Assembly: GCF_014641855.1 (NCBI RefSeq)
Contig: NZ_BMII01000023.1
Location: 1-64,000 of the forward strand
Direction: 5' to 3'
Source: Shewanella inventionis
GTDB taxonomy: Bacteria > Pseudomonadota > Gammaproteobacteria > Enterobacterales > Shewanellaceae
Length of the DNA stretch: 64,000 bases
The notes under the pieces are model-generated. The model worked only from the letters and a program-made list of their open reading frames with translations, did no database searches and was not told where the DNA came from. The translations under genes and the position numbers were made by a program. Below, one piece after another: positions 48,265 to 62,430 of this stretch (position 1 is its first letter; the number at the start of each line of letters is the position of its first letter).

Positions 48265-49110
48265 TTATTTGATCTTTAAATAGTTAGCATGAAAGCGCAG
48301 GTGCTGTTCAATAAATGTCGAGATAAAGTAGTAGCTATGGTCATATCCTGGCTGCATTCTTAACTCGAGCGGGTATTCTTTTAGCTGTGCGATTTTTTCT
48401 AATGTATGAGGTTTTAATTGCTCATCTAAAAAGGTGTCATTGGTACCAATATCCACCAGCGCGGGGACAAATTGTTGGCTATTTTGCATCAACTCACAGC
48501 TATCATATTGTTGCCATTGTTGTTGATCATCGCCTAAGTAACCTCGAAATGCTTTTATTCCCCAAGGGCAATCCATCGGATTACAAATAGGGCTAAATGC
48601 TGATACGCTTTTGTATTGGTTAGGATTTTTTAATGCGATCGTTAATGCGCCATGGCCGCCCATTGAGTGGCCACTTATGCTACGTTGGTTAGTTACCGGG
48701 AAATGCGCTTCAATGATTGCTGGTAGTTCAGACACCACGTAATCATACATTTTATAATGCTGAGCGAACGGTGGTTTAGTGGCATTTAGGTAAAATCCTG
48801 CGCCTAAACCAAAGTCATATGCGCCGTCTTTGTCGTCGGCAACCCCTTCACCACGTGGGCTAGTGTCTGGTGCAACAATGGCAATACCAAGTTCTGCGGC
48901 TATGCGCTGTGCGCCGGCTTTTTGCATAAAGTTTTCGTCAGTGCAGGTTAGCCCTGATAACCAATACAGTACGGGCACATTTTGCTGTTCAGCTTGTGGC
49001 GGTAAGTAAATAGCAAAACGCATCGTGCAATTGAGTGCTGTTGAAGAATGAGTATATTGTTTATGCCAGCCACCAAATGCTTTGGTGCTGCTGATATTTT
49101 CAATGGTCAT
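48265..49110 (-). CDS. fghA: S-formylglutathione hydrolase
   Basis: It splits S-formylglutathione to formate and glutathione, the second step of glutathione-dependent formaldehyde detoxification. The 281-residue esterase-D-like protein has the nucleophile motif GHSMGGHG (S149), [11 protein letters not shown] (51-61, oxyanion hole), and a C-terminal [10 protein letters not shown] with the catalytic histidine. It follows adhC by about 70 bases on the same strand, so the two act as one operon. Confidence 0.94.
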   Translation of the reverse strand: MTIENISSTKAFGGWHKQYTHSSTALNCTMRFAIYLPPQAEQQNVPVLYWLSGLTCTDENFMQKAGAQRIAAELGIAIVAPDTSPRGEGVADDKDGAYDFGLGAGFYLNATKPPFAQHYKMYDYVVSELPAIIEAHFPVTNQRSISGHSMGGHGALTIALKNPNQYKSVSAFSPICNPMDCPWGIKAFRGYLGDDQQQWQQYDSCELMQNSQQFVPALVDIGTNDTFLDEQLKPHTLEKIAQLKEYPLELRMQPGYDHSYYFISTFIEQHLRFHANYLKIK

Positions 49111-49181
49111 GTTGGGTCCTCATAAAATAAATGCAGTTAATTGTTGAATTAACTGCATTGTTATTTGAGTTAAAGAGCTGA

Positions 49182-50411
<1,230 letters not shown>

Positions 50412-50450
50412 TCAGCATGTTTTGCAAATGACTTTTACGAGAATGTAATA

Positions 50451-51317
50451 ATGATGCAGTGGGAAGGGATTTTTGAGTTTGTTGCAGTGGCAGAAACCGA
50501 CAGTTTTACTGCGGCTGGTAAACGTTTAAGTATTTCTACGGCGCAAGTGAGCCGCCAGGTGAGCCAACTTGAAAACCGCCTAAACACTAAATTGTTTTAT
50601 CGCACAACTCGCAAGGTATCGTTAACCGAGGAGGGCTCGGTTTATTATCGGCATTGTCGCCAGGTATTAGACAGTCTTGATGAAGCTGAACGGGCCATTT
50701 CGAGTTTAAAAGATAAACCCCAGGGCTTAATTAGGATGACAGCGCCTGTTACCTATGGTGAAAATTTTGTTATGCCGATTGTTATCGATTTTATGCAGCA
50801 ATATCGCGATATTGAAGTGGTGTGCGAGTTAACTAATCGTCAGCTTGATCTTGTAGAAGGTGGTTTTGATTTAGCTATTAGGCTAGGGCGGTTATCTAAT
50901 TCGTCAATGATGGCGAAACGTTTAACCAGTCGCAGTCAATTTGTGTGTGCTGCTCCTAGCTACATTGCTCAATTTGGTACGCCTTATACCTTGTCGGAAT
51001 TGAGCCAGCATAATTGCTTAATTGGCAGTCAATCACATTGGCATTTCATTGATCAGGGCAAGCCTAGAGCCGTTAAAGTGAGTGGTTCGCTGAGTTGCAG
51101 TAGTGGTTTAAGTTTATTATCTGCAGCAATAAAAGGGCTGGGGATTGTGCAGCTACCCGGTTATTACGTTAATGATGCTATTGAAACTGGGGAGTTGGTG
51201 GTGTTATTAGCACCTTACCAGCAACCTAAAGAAGGCATTTGGGCCTTGTATCCACACAACCGTCACTTATCGCCTAAAGTGCGGCTGCTTGTGGATAAAT
51301 TAGCGCAAGATTTGTAA
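50451..51317 (+). CDS. LysR-family transcriptional regulator
   Basis: The 288-residue protein has an N-terminal winged helix (about 4-62: FEFVAVAETDSFTAAGKRL, STAQVSRQVSQLE) and a periplasmic-binding-like effector domain (about 90-288). It is divergent from adhC-fghA with 138 bases between, the classic LysR arrangement, so it probably regulates formaldehyde detoxification. The inducer is not visible from sequence. Its stop codon directly abuts that of the convergent exonuclease gene. Confidence 0.9.
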   Translation: MMQWEGIFEFVAVAETDSFTAAGKRLSISTAQVSRQVSQLENRLNTKLFYRTTRKVSLTEEGSVYYRHCRQVLDSLDEAERAISSLKDKPQGLIRMTAPVTYGENFVMPIVIDFMQQYRDIEVVCELTNRQLDLVEGGFDLAIRLGRLSNSSMMAKRLTSRSQFVCAAPSYIAQFGTPYTLSELSQHNCLIGSQSHWHFIDQGKPRAVKVSGSLSCSSGLSLLSAAIKGLGIVQLPGYYVNDAIETGELVVLLAPYQQPKEGIWALYPHNRHLSPKVRLLVDKLAQDL

Positions 51318-51935
51318 TCAGCGAGCCATTGTTTGGTAGTAGCGGTTTATTTGTGCTTTGGGCAAACTCGATATTTTATTGATAATATCCAAGGTTATAA
51401 GATGGTTTGGCAGTTGCTGCTGTAGTAAATCGAGTTGATGTAACCAAAGGTGGCTAGTCATGGTGGCGTCAGCTAGGGCGCGGTGAAACACTCCATCGTT
51501 TGGTAACTGATGATAACTTACTAAGGTTCCAAGTTGATGATTAGGCGCATCTTGGCTGATGCGACGCGATAACAACAATGAGCAAGCAAATTGGCCTGTG
51601 TAGTGCAGCTTATTATGCTTAAATTCAGCATCTAAGAATTTTTTATCAAAGCTGGCGTTGTGCGCTACTAAATTGAATCCGTCGATAAACTTGGCAAATT
51701 GTGCCATCACTTCTTTAGATGATGGCGCGTGTTTAAGCATATTGTTGCTAATACCTGTGTATTGTTCAATAAAGCTGTTAACCCGCTTTCCTGGATTTAT
51801 TAGCTCTTGAAAGGTGTCCACTATTTGGCCATCAACTAACTTTACCGCACCAATTTCAATAGCTCTGTCACCATTGTCTGGTGATAAACCTGTGGTTTCA
51901 AAGTCGAGTATCACAACTTGATTGGCCAATGTCAT
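51318..51935 (-). CDS. DEDDh 3'-5' exonuclease (DnaQ-like)
   Basis: The 205-residue protein has the exonuclease motifs: Exo I LDFETTG (D11, E13), Exo II AHNASFD (D97), and Exo III HRALADA (H151, D156), which define the DEDDh type. It is a free-standing proofreading-like exonuclease related to the PolC/DnaQ domain, acting on DNA or RNA 3' ends. It lies 27 bases downstream of mnmE on the same strand and could be cotranscribed. Confidence 0.88.
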   Translation of the reverse strand: MTLANQVVILDFETTGLSPDNGDRAIEIGAVKLVDGQIVDTFQELINPGKRVNSFIEQYTGISNNMLKHAPSSKEVMAQFAKFIDGFNLVAHNASFDKKFLDAEFKHNKLHYTGQFACSLLLSRRISQDAPNHQLGTLVSYHQLPNDGVFHRALADATMTSHLWLHQLDLLQQQLPNHLITLDIINKISSLPKAQINRYYQTMAR

Positions 51936-51962
51936 GTGTTTATTCCTTTGTTTGCCAATCCA

Positions 51963-53324
51963 CTATTTACCGATACAGAAAGAGCTAAATATTTTGCCGA
52001 GCAAGTCATCTGACGTAAATTTACCGGTAATTTCTGATAGCGCCATTTGGCACATGCGTAACTCTTCCGCCAGTAGTTCGCCGGCAAGATATACCTCAAG
52101 TTGTTCTTTGCCTAATTGTAAGTGGCTTGCCGCTAAATCTAAGGCTTCTAAGTGACGACGACGGGCAATAAAGCCACCTTCTAGGTTACTTTGATAACCC
52201 ATTAAGGTTTTAAGGTGTTGTTTTAACTCTTCAACCCCAAGGCCTGTTTTGGCAGAAATACGGTAAACATCGTATCCTTGCTCTTGTGACATATCGAGCG
52301 TTTCACCGGTTAAATCAGCTTTGTTACGCACAACTGTAACACCTAATCTTGAAGGTAAACGGTCAATAAAATCGGGCCAAATATCATGCGGATTTACAGC
52401 GTTTGTAGTGGTACCATCAACCATAAACAACACCCTATCTGCGCTGGCAATTTCTGCCCAGGCGCGTTCAATACCAATTTGCTCAACGGTATCTGTGGTG
52501 TCACGTAATCCTGCTGTGTCGATAATGTGCAGTGGCATGCCATCAAGGTGAATATGCTCACGCAGTACATCACGGGTGGTGCCGGCTATTTCGGTAACAA
52601 TGGCTGACTCTTTACCTGCTAAGGCATTAAGTAAGCTAGATTTACCTGCATTAGGACGACCTGCAATGACGACTTTCATGCCTTCGCGAATAATCGAACC
52701 TTGTTTAGCACTGGCTTGAACGGTAGTGAGTTTGTCGATAATGCGATATAAGGCGTTGGCAATTTTACCATCAGATAAAAAGTCGACTTCTTCATCTGGG
52801 AAATCAATTGCGGCTTCAACATACAAGCGAAGATTAGTGACTTGTTCTACTAGCTCATGCACTTCTTTTGAAAACTCACCTTGGAGTGATTGCAAAGCGC
52901 TTTTTGCGGCTTGTTCACTGGTGGCATCAATTAAGTCGGCAATCGCTTCAGCTTGGGTTAAATCAAGCTTGTCGTTTAAAAAGGCTTGCTCGCTAAACTC
53001 CCCTGGTTTTGCTATGCGAATACCGTCAATTTCTAACACTCGTTTTATTAGCATATCGAGCACAATTTGGCCGCCGTGGCCTTGTAGCTCTAGTACATCT
53101 TCGCCTGTAAATGAATTTGGCCCTTTAAAAAACAGCGCAATACCTTGGTCAATGACGTGGCCATCACTACTGTTAAAATCACAATATTCGGCATAACGGG
53201 TTTTAGGTACATGACCAATAATGGCGTTTGCCACATTACTGGCTAAGTCACCTGATACACGAATAATCCCCACACCGCCGCGTCCTGGTGCGGTGGCCTG
53301 CGCTACAATAGTGTCTGTTGTCAC
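51963..53324 (-). CDS. mnmE: tRNA modification GTPase MnmE (TrmE)
   Basis: MnmE is the GTPase partner of MnmG in U34 tRNA modification. The 453-residue protein starts at a GTG. It has the N-terminal tetrahydrofolate-binding domain (about 1-120), helical domain, and G domain with G1 GRPNAGKS (222-229), DTAGLRDT, and NKAD. It ends in the conserved CIGK with the catalytic cysteine (C450). It lies downstream of the yidC operon, behind a terminator. Confidence 0.96.
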   Translation of the reverse strand: MTTDTIVAQATAPGRGGVGIIRVSGDLASNVANAIIGHVPKTRYAEYCDFNSSDGHVIDQGIALFFKGPNSFTGEDVLELQGHGGQIVLDMLIKRVLEIDGIRIAKPGEFSEQAFLNDKLDLTQAEAIADLIDATSEQAAKSALQSLQGEFSKEVHELVEQVTNLRLYVEAAIDFPDEEVDFLSDGKIANALYRIIDKLTTVQASAKQGSIIREGMKVVIAGRPNAGKSSLLNALAGKESAIVTEIAGTTRDVLREHIHLDGMPLHIIDTAGLRDTTDTVEQIGIERAWAEIASADRVLFMVDGTTTNAVNPHDIWPDFIDRLPSRLGVTVVRNKADLTGETLDMSQEQGYDVYRISAKTGLGVEELKQHLKTLMGYQSNLEGGFIARRRHLEALDLAASHLQLGKEQLEVYLAGELLAEELRMCQMALSEITGKFTSDDLLGKIFSSFCIGK

Positions 53325-53351
53325 GGTAGATACCTGCTAAATCATTAAAGG

Positions 53352-53378
53352 AAAAGGCGGCCTATTAAGCCGCCTTTT
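53352..53378 (-). terminator. Terminator of the rpmH-rnpA-yidD-yidC operon
   Basis: AAAAGGCGGC (53352-53361) pairs with GCCGCCTTTT (53369-53378) around a 7-nt loop, between the yidC stop codon and the mnmE start. Confidence 0.85.
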
Positions 53379-53420
53379 TATTCATTTAACTACTAAATGA
53401 GTTAACTGTTGAGCTTGGGC

Positions 53421-55049
53421 TTATTTTAAGCCTTTTTTCTCTAAACCTGCATAAATAATCTTCTGCTGGGTAATAGCAACTAAGTTACCCACTAACCAGT
53501 AAAGTACTAGACCTGCTGGGAACCATAAGAAGAATACCGTAAAGATAACAGGCATCCACTGCATCATTTTGACTTGCATAGGATCCATTGTCGGTGCCAT
53601 AGGTTGCATTTTCTGCATCAACCACATTGAAACACCCATTAGCAATGGTAATACGTAGTATGGATCTTGGACTGATAAGTCATTAATCCAAAGCATGAAC
53701 GGCGCGTGGCGTAGCTCATAGCTTTCAAGTAATACCCAGTACAATGCGATGAAGATTGGCATTTGTAACAAAATAGGTAAGCAACCGCCCATAGGGTTTA
53801 CTTTCTCTTTTTTGTACAGTTCCATCATGGCTTGACCCATCTTTTGACGGTCATCGCCAAAGCGTTCTTTCATCTCAGTTAATTTTGGCTGTAAATTACG
53901 CATTTTAGCCATTGACGTGTACTGAGCTTTAGTTAGTGGATATAACAAACCACGAACGGTTAGGGTAATTAAAATAATTGCCATACCCCAGTTACCCACA
54001 AATGATTGATAGAACATCAATAACCAGTGGATTGGTACTGCTAACCACCACAAGAAACCATAATCAACCACTAGGTTTAACGTTTCAGAGATTTCTGAAA
54101 GGGCTTTTTGGTTTTTAGGGCCTACATAAAATTGTGAGCTAATTTTTTGAGTTACACCTGGTGCGATATCATATACCGCGCCACGGAAACCTATGTTAGC
54201 TAAGCCACCAGCGCTCACACTTGAAAATATGGTGTTTGAATCTGTCGCAGGTGGGATCCATGCTGACACAAAGTAGTGCTGTAACATTGCCGCCCAACCA
54301 CCTAGTGTAACTTTACCTAGGTTTTTGTCTGCCATGTCTTCAAAGTCATACTTTTCGTAGCGAGTATCTTGTGTTGAGAACGCCGCACCACGATAAGTAG
54401 GCATCATCATGCTGCTTTCAGATTCTTTGATGGTCTGTTTTATTTGACCATACATTTGCACTTGTAACGGCGCATCTGACGTGTTGTTTATGCTGTAATC
54501 AACGCCAACATCATACTGACCACGGGTAAAGGTAAAGGTTTTTACGTAAGTCACACCGTTATCAGCGGTAAAAGTCAATGGAACCGATAGGGTGTCTTGA
54601 CCGTCAGCTAATGTATAAGAGGTTTGTTGTGCAGCAAAGGCGGCACGACCTTTAGCGCTGCTATCAATACCGTTACGACCAATTAAACCACTTTGGGCGA
54701 TGTAAGTATTTGTGTTGGTTTGTTCAAGGATGATAAAAGGATCATCTTTGTCAATTTCAACTTTATGTGTAACCAATGCGGCATAAACGATGTCACCACC
54801 AACTGGGCTGATTTTAATATCAAGCTGGTCTGTGCTAACCGTAATTAAGTTTTTAGTTGCAGGTAAATCAACTGGCATACCAGTTGAGTCTGCTTCAGGG
54901 ACGTCTGCACCGTTAATTGTTGCAGCGTTTGTTTGGGTAACAGTTTGTTGCGCTACCGGTTGTGGTGCTTTGTCTGTTTGCCATTGTTGCCACATTAAAA
55001 AGCTGACAAACAGCAAGCCGATTAGCAATATATTGCGTTGAGATTCCAT
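53421..55049 (-). CDS. yidC: Membrane protein insertase YidC
   Basis: YidC inserts and folds inner-membrane proteins, alone or with SecYEG. The 542-residue protein has an N-terminal membrane anchor (about 7-23), a large periplasmic beta-supersandwich (about 55-325), and a C-terminal five-helix insertase region with the groove-side segment [20 protein letters not shown] (R in the groove) and [18 protein letters not shown]. Length is close to E. coli (548). Confidence 0.96.
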   Translation of the reverse strand: MESQRNILLIGLLFVSFLMWQQWQTDKAPQPVAQQTVTQTNAATINGADVPEADSTGMPVDLPATKNLITVSTDQLDIKISPVGGDIVYAALVTHKVEIDKDDPFIILEQTNTNTYIAQSGLIGRNGIDSSAKGRAAFAAQQTSYTLADGQDTLSVPLTFTADNGVTYVKTFTFTRGQYDVGVDYSINNTSDAPLQVQMYGQIKQTIKESESSMMMPTYRGAAFSTQDTRYEKYDFEDMADKNLGKVTLGGWAAMLQHYFVSAWIPPATDSNTIFSSVSAGGLANIGFRGAVYDIAPGVTQKISSQFYVGPKNQKALSEISETLNLVVDYGFLWWLAVPIHWLLMFYQSFVGNWGMAIILITLTVRGLLYPLTKAQYTSMAKMRNLQPKLTEMKERFGDDRQKMGQAMMELYKKEKVNPMGGCLPILLQMPIFIALYWVLLESYELRHAPFMLWINDLSVQDPYYVLPLLMGVSMWLMQKMQPMAPTMDPMQVKMMQWMPVIFTVFFLWFPAGLVLYWLVGNLVAITQQKIIYAGLEKKGLK

Positions 55050-55052
55050 AGC

Positions 55053-55307
55053 CTATTTATTACACCTGTCATTTTTAGGGGGGACGGGATCACTACCGCC
55101 GGGATGTAAAGGGTGACATTTTAATATGCGTTTGATTGCAAACCAACTACCTTTCACTGTTCCGTGTGTTTTTATTGCTTCAATCGCATAATAAGAACAA
55201 GTTGGATCGAACCGGCACTTCGGTCCCAGTAAAGGGCTTATAAAAATTTGATAACCACGGATAACCGTGGTTGCTAGCCATTGTAACGGCGACTGAGTTT
55301 TCGCCAT
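55053..55307 (-). CDS. yidD: Membrane protein insertion efficiency factor YidD
   Basis: YidD is a small membrane-associated protein that supports YidC-dependent insertion. The 84-residue protein has the family motifs [30 protein letters not shown] and [16 protein letters not shown]. It overlaps rnpA by 34 bases at its start and ends 3 bases before yidC, as in most gammaproteobacteria. Confidence 0.94.
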   Translation of the reverse strand: MAKTQSPLQWLATTVIRGYQIFISPLLGPKCRFDPTCSYYAIEAIKTHGTVKGSWFAIKRILKCHPLHPGGSDPVPPKNDRCNK

Positions 55308-55630
55308 AGCTTTTCTATCAATTTGTGTAGTTCTGCATTTTCCATTTCCATCACGCCATTTCTGACTAATACGACGATATCAATATTAGGAATATCGTGT
55401 TGATGTAAACGAAAACTATCTCTTATCACACGTTTAATACGGTTACGTTGGTTAGCACGTTTTACAAAACGTTTAGCCACAGTTAACCCTAAGCGAGGAT
55501 GTTGCTCTGAATTTGGAATAGCGAGCAGAGTTATTTCAGCAGAGGATGCTTTGATTGGATTGGAGAATACAGATTTAAATTGCGCGGGAGTTAACAAACG
55601 TAACTCCCGCGTAAAGGTATAGCTAGTCAC
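55274..55630 (-). CDS. rnpA: Ribonuclease P protein component
   Basis: RnpA is the protein subunit of RNase P, which trims tRNA 5' ends. The 118-residue basic protein starts at a GTG and carries the RNP motif region [20 protein letters not shown]. It follows rpmH by 12 bases and overlaps the start of yidD. Confidence 0.94.
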   Translation of the reverse strand: MTSYTFTRELRLLTPAQFKSVFSNPIKASSAEITLLAIPNSEQHPRLGLTVAKRFVKRANQRNRIKRVIRDSFRLHQHDIPNIDIVVLVRNGVMEMENAELHKLIEKLWRKLSRRYNG

Positions 55631-55642
55631 CTAGTTATCTAC

Positions 55643-55780
55643 TTACGCAGATAAACGAGCGCGACCTTTCGCACGACGACGTGCAAGCACCTTACGGCCG
55701 CCTGCAGTGGCCATACGAGCGCGGAAGCCGTGAGAACGCTTGCGCTTCAGGTTGCTAGGTTGAAAAGTACGTTTACTCAT
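55643..55780 (-). CDS. rpmH: 50S ribosomal protein L34
   Basis: A 45-residue, very basic protein: it starts [19 protein letters not shown], continues with [20 protein letters not shown], and ends RARLSA. This is L34 by length, sequence and position (dnaA-rpmH-rnpA). It is transcribed away from dnaA and is the first gene of the rpmH-rnpA-yidD-yidC operon. Confidence 0.97.
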   Translation of the reverse strand: MSKRTFQPSNLKRKRSHGFRARMATAGGRKVLARRRAKGRARLSA

Positions 55781-56225
55781 GATGGCAATCCGTCTTTGTT
55801 AGTGAATTTACCTTAGCTCCAACATTAGAGGTAAGGGCAAAAAAGAGGCCGAATTGTAATCACTTTAATTACTATCGTCAATAACGAAAGTGGTTATATG
55901 ATGAATTTCTGCCAATCTTTCTTTGATGCTATATACAAAAAAGCACCATAAGATGTGGATAAGTCTGTGTACAGACACTATATCTTGTGGATCTTTGTGT
56001 GTTTAAGCAGATCAAAGCTGGCGTATTATAGATCAATGTGGATCGGTTAATAAAGCTGGATTTGCATCATATTTACAATAAATGGATCGATTTTGATCTT
56101 TCATGATCCCAGATATCCACATAGAATGATCTTGCTGGGGATAATTCTGTTTTTAAGGATAGCGATCATTGTGATCTCACTATAGAATACACTTCCTTTG
56201 ACTAAAGATATTTGGGGATAAATAA
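55781..56225. promoter_or_regulatory. Divergent rpmH/dnaA control region with DnaA boxes and GATC cluster
   Basis: A perfect DnaA box (TGTGGATAA, minus strand) lies at about 55954-55962, and a near match (ATATCCACA) at about 56113-56121. Ten GATC sites fall between 55990 and 56176. This suggests DnaA autoregulation and SeqA/Dam control of dnaA, as in E. coli but denser. No other gene is seen in this 445-base gap. Confidence 0.75.
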
Positions 56226-57611
56226 GTGGCGGTTTCACTTTGGCAACAATGTATCGGCAGACTGCAAGATGAATTATCAGCTCAGCAGTTCAGTATGTGG
56301 ATCCGTCCGTTACAGGCTGAAATGGATGGTGATACGTTGGTTTTGTATGCGCCAAATCGTTTTGTACTCGATTGGGTACGCGATAAATACATTAATATCA
56401 TTAATCAATTTTTTACTGAACAAATGGGCAGCGATGCGCCTAAGTTACGTTTTGATATTGGTAGCCGTCCGTCAGCACGTCCTGTTGCTCCTGCGCCTGT
56501 AGCCGCTAAACCTGTTAGCAGCCAAACCAGAGCACAGGTTGGAACCACGTCATTTAATACCCAAGCAGAACCTATAGCGAATGCCAATCACCGCAGTAAT
56601 ATTAATCCAACTTATCAGTTTGATAACTTCGTTGAAGGTAAGTCAAACCAACTTGGTAAAGCTGCTGCACTACAGGTGTCTGAAAACCCAGGTGGCGCCT
56701 ATAACCCGTTATTTTTATATGGTGGCACTGGTTTAGGTAAAACTCACTTATTGCATGCAGTTGGTAATGGGATCATTAAAAATAATCCTAATGCTAAAGT
56801 GGTGTATATGCATTCTGAGCGTTTTGTACAGGACATGGTCAAAGCCTTACAAAATAACGCAATAGAAGAATTTAAGCGTTATTACCGCAGTGTCGATGCT
56901 CTGTTTATTGACGATATTCAATTTTTTGCCAACAAAGATCGTTCTCAAGAAGAATTTTTCCATACCTTCAATGCTTTGCTAGAAGGTAATCATCAAATTA
57001 TTTTAACTTCAGACCGTTATCCTAAAGAGATCGACGGTGTTGAAGATCGCTTAAAATCACGCTTTGGTTGGGGATTAACGGTTGCCATTGAGCCACCAGA
57101 GTTAGAAACCCGCGTGGCGATTTTAATGCGTAAAGCACAAGAGAGTGGCATTAACCTGCCTGATGAAGTGGCTTTCTTTATTGCTAAGCGTTTACGCTCA
57201 AACGTTCGCGAGCTTGAAGGGGCGCTAAACCGCGTTATTGCTAATGCCAACTTTACTGGCCGTCCAATTACCATTGATTTTGTGCGCGAAGCGTTACGTG
57301 ATCTCTTGGCACTGCAAGAAAAATTAGTCACTATAGACAATATTCAGAAGACAGTTGCTGAATACTACAAAATAAAAATGGCAGATATGCTGTCTAAACG
57401 TCGTTCACGCAGTGTGGCAAGACCACGACAAGTGGCGATGGCACTATCTAAAGAACTCACTAACCAAAGCTTGCCAGAAATTGGTGATGCCTTTGGTGGT
57501 CGTGACCATACGACGGTATTGCATGCTTGTCGTAAAATTGCGCAACTGCGTGAAGAGAGTCATGACATTAAAGAAGATTACGCTAACTTGATTAGAACTT
57601 TGTCTTCTTAA
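56226..57611 (+). CDS. dnaA: Chromosomal replication initiator protein DnaA
   Basis: DnaA binds oriC boxes and opens the origin. The 461-residue protein starts at a GTG (GGGG about 9 bases upstream). Domain I is at about 1-80, a Pro/Ala-rich linker at 81-125, the AAA+ domain with Walker A GGTGLGKT (166-173) and Walker B LFIDD (226-230), and the C-terminal DNA-binding domain with RPRQVAMAL and the signature [15 protein letters not shown]. It leads the dnaA-dnaN-recF-gyrB cluster. Confidence 0.97.
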   Translation: MAVSLWQQCIGRLQDELSAQQFSMWIRPLQAEMDGDTLVLYAPNRFVLDWVRDKYINIINQFFTEQMGSDAPKLRFDIGSRPSARPVAPAPVAAKPVSSQTRAQVGTTSFNTQAEPIANANHRSNINPTYQFDNFVEGKSNQLGKAAALQVSENPGGAYNPLFLYGGTGLGKTHLLHAVGNGIIKNNPNAKVVYMHSERFVQDMVKALQNNAIEEFKRYYRSVDALFIDDIQFFANKDRSQEEFFHTFNALLEGNHQIILTSDRYPKEIDGVEDRLKSRFGWGLTVAIEPPELETRVAILMRKAQESGINLPDEVAFFIAKRLRSNVRELEGALNRVIANANFTGRPITIDFVREALRDLLALQEKLVTIDNIQKTVAEYYKIKMADMLSKRRSRSVARPRQVAMALSKELTNQSLPEIGDAFGGRDHTTVLHACRKIAQLREESHDIKEDYANLIRTLSS

Positions 57612-57629
57612 TTCAGGGAATGTAGAACG

Positions 57630-58730
57630 ATGAAATTTTCAATTGATAGGGATGCCCTATTAAAGCCGTTGCAACTTGTGTGTGGCGCGGTAGAGCGCAG
57701 ACACAATTTACCTATTCTTGCTAATTTACTAGTAGAAGTTAGTGAAGACTCACTTAGGCTAACGGGCACAGACTTAGAGGTTGAGCTTGTTGGTCAAGCG
57801 GCTATACATGGCGATATTATTATTGGCCGTACAACGGTACCTGCTAAAAAATTACTCGATATTGTTAAGTCTCTTCCTGAACAAAGCGAATTAAAAGTAG
57901 AACAACAAGATGGTAAATGGTTGTTACGCTCAGGTCGTAGTCGTTTTTCATTGGCAACATTACCCGCTGAAGATTACCCCAATGTTGAGGCTTTCCAGGC
58001 TGATATTGAATTTAGCCTAAAGCAGGGTGTATTAAAGTCGATTATTGACTCTACTCAGTTTTCAATGGCTAACCAGGATGTGCGTTATTATCTCAACGGT
58101 TTACTATTTGAAACTGAAGGTAATACCTTGCGTGCTATTGCTACCGATGGACATCGTTTAGCTTTAAGCCACCGCTTTGTTGATGTGACTTTGCCTGAAA
58201 AACAAGTGATTGTGCCTCGTAAAGGGGTGGTTGAAATGGCGCGTTTACTTGAAAATGACGACCAGGATATTACTATCGCCATTGGTGATAACGCCATTCG
58301 CGCTATTACCAGTTCAGCTGTTTTTACCAGTAAATTAGTTGATGGCCGTTTTCCTGATTACCGCCGGGTACTACCAAAAGGTGGCAATAAGGTGGTGATA
58401 GCTAGCCGTAATCAATTAAAACAAGCATTAACTCGTGCGTCTATTTTGTCTAACGAAAAATTCCGCGGTGTTCGTATTCAACTTGAACCTGGTTTATTGA
58501 AAATTACTGCCAATAACCCTGAGCAAGAAGAAGCCGAAGAAATCATTGACGTTGATTATGATTCAGATAAGTTAGAAATAGGCTTTAACGTAAGTTACCT
58601 TCTCGATGTACTGAACAACCTCGCCAGTGATGACGTGCGTATAACCCTTATTGATGGTAACTCAAGTGCATTGATAGAAAACCACAAAGAAGAAGATTCT
58701 ATGTACGTGGTGATGCCAATGCGTTTGTAA
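57630..58730 (+). CDS. dnaN: DNA polymerase III beta subunit (sliding clamp)
   Basis: DnaN forms the ring that holds DNA polymerase on the template. The 366-residue protein (E. coli also 366) has three clamp domains and ends in EEDSMYVVMPMRL, the conserved C-terminus that forms part of the protein-binding cleft. It begins 18 bases after dnaA, so the two are probably cotranscribed. Confidence 0.97.
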   Translation: MKFSIDRDALLKPLQLVCGAVERRHNLPILANLLVEVSEDSLRLTGTDLEVELVGQAAIHGDIIIGRTTVPAKKLLDIVKSLPEQSELKVEQQDGKWLLRSGRSRFSLATLPAEDYPNVEAFQADIEFSLKQGVLKSIIDSTQFSMANQDVRYYLNGLLFETEGNTLRAIATDGHRLALSHRFVDVTLPEKQVIVPRKGVVEMARLLENDDQDITIAIGDNAIRAITSSAVFTSKLVDGRFPDYRRVLPKGGNKVVIASRNQLKQALTRASILSNEKFRGVRIQLEPGLLKITANNPEQEEAEEIIDVDYDSDKLEIGFNVSYLLDVLNNLASDDVRITLIDGNSSALIENHKEEDSMYVVMPMRL

Positions 58731-58812
58731 TATGTTTTTTATTGACAAAGAGGGTGCTGCAAAGCACCTTCTTTGTCTGAACTGCTTTATTTGGTTATCA
58801 CAATAGGTGTTC

Positions 58813-59895
58813 ATGAGTTTATCGCGCATTACCATAGAGTCATTTCGTAATATCAATTCGGCATCACTTAATCTAAGTGATGGATTAAATTTGATTTATG
58901 GCCAAAATGGCAGCGGTAAAACCAGTATTTTAGAAGCGATTTACTTTTTAGGTATGGGGCGTTCTTTTCGCAGTCATTTATCACAACGAGTGATCAATAA
59001 TGATGATGATAAACTCACTCTGTTTGCCAATTTAATACAAGATGAGAACGACTGTAAAATCGGACTTCGACGTCATCGAAGTGGTGAGATTGAAGTTAAA
59101 ATTAATGGCGAAAAAGTCAAACGTCTTTCAACGTTAGCCGAAACGCTCCCTATTCAAGTTATTACCCCCGAAAGTTTTTCGTTATTGTTTGAAGGCCCAA
59201 AGGCGCGCAGGCAATTTATTGATTGGGGGGCATTTCATTCTGACCCCCATTTTTACCAAGCTTGGGTAAATGTTCGTAAGGTATTAAAGCAACGCAATCA
59301 GTTGCTTAGAAATCAATCATCTTATAGCCAAATACAATTTTGGGATAAAGAGCTGGTACGGTATGCTGAACAGGTAACCGACATACGAAATCAATATGTA
59401 GACTCGTTAAATGAGCTACTAAAGGGTATAATCGGAAGGTTTTTACCTCAGGTTGATATTAAGGTTTCTTTTACCCGAGGATGGGACAGCAAAACGGATT
59501 TTTCGCAATTACTTGAAAATCAATATCCGCGAGATCTGGCAGCAGGTAATACCGGTAGTGGCCCTCACAAAGCAGATTTACGTTTGCGTGTAGGAAACCT
59601 GCCGGTGCAAGATGCGCTGTCTCGTGGACAATTAAAATTATTAGTCTGTGCACTGCGTATTGCACAGGGAAAGTTGCTCAAACAACAGCTAGATAAAAAC
59701 AGTATTTATTTAGTCGACGATTTACCGTCAGAGTTGGATGCACAGCATAGGCAGCTATTGCTACAGCAGTTATCAGAAACCGGTGCGCAAATTTTTGTCA
59801 CCGCAATTGATCCGCTTGCGATAGTCGATTCGTTATCTCGCCCTCCAAACAGGATGTTTCATGTGGAGCGTGGTCAGATAACGGTTATTGAATAA
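58813..59895 (+). CDS. recF: DNA replication and repair protein RecF
   Basis: RecF helps load RecA at single-stranded gaps. The ATG at 58813 gives 360 residues (E. coli 357); a GTG 6 bases earlier is possible, but AGG fits the ATG. SMC-like motifs are present: Walker [10 protein letters not shown], the signature LSRGQLKLL, and Walker [12 protein letters not shown] short hairpin-like stretch separates it from dnaN. Confidence 0.95.
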   Translation: MSLSRITIESFRNINSASLNLSDGLNLIYGQNGSGKTSILEAIYFLGMGRSFRSHLSQRVINNDDDKLTLFANLIQDENDCKIGLRRHRSGEIEVKINGEKVKRLSTLAETLPIQVITPESFSLLFEGPKARRQFIDWGAFHSDPHFYQAWVNVRKVLKQRNQLLRNQSSYSQIQFWDKELVRYAEQVTDIRNQYVDSLNELLKGIIGRFLPQVDIKVSFTRGWDSKTDFSQLLENQYPRDLAAGNTGSGPHKADLRLRVGNLPVQDALSRGQLKLLVCALRIAQGKLLKQQLDKNSIYLVDDLPSELDAQHRQLLLQQLSETGAQIFVTAIDPLAIVDSLSRPPNRMFHVERGQITVIE

Positions 59896-62328
<2,433 letters not shown>

Positions 62329-62344
62329 CACGTCTTATTAAAAT

Positions 62345-62370
62345 AAATGGGCGCCTTATGGCGCCCATTT
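62345..62370 (+). terminator. Terminator after gyrB
   Basis: AAATGGGCGCC (62345-62355) pairs perfectly with GGCGCCCATTT (62360-62370) around a TTAT loop, followed by a T-rich stretch. Confidence 0.9.
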
Positions 62371-62430
62371 TATTTTTTTTGCTATGATTAAATGATGGGT
62401 TTTAATCTAATTTTTATAAGGTTAATTATT

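Noticed and set aside
59855-59870. parS-like sequence in the end of recF (TGTTTCATGTGGAGCG)
   Set aside because: Only 12 of 16 positions match the parS consensus and the right half is poor; it also encodes conserved RecF residues. It may be weak or fortuitous, so it is not listed as a site.
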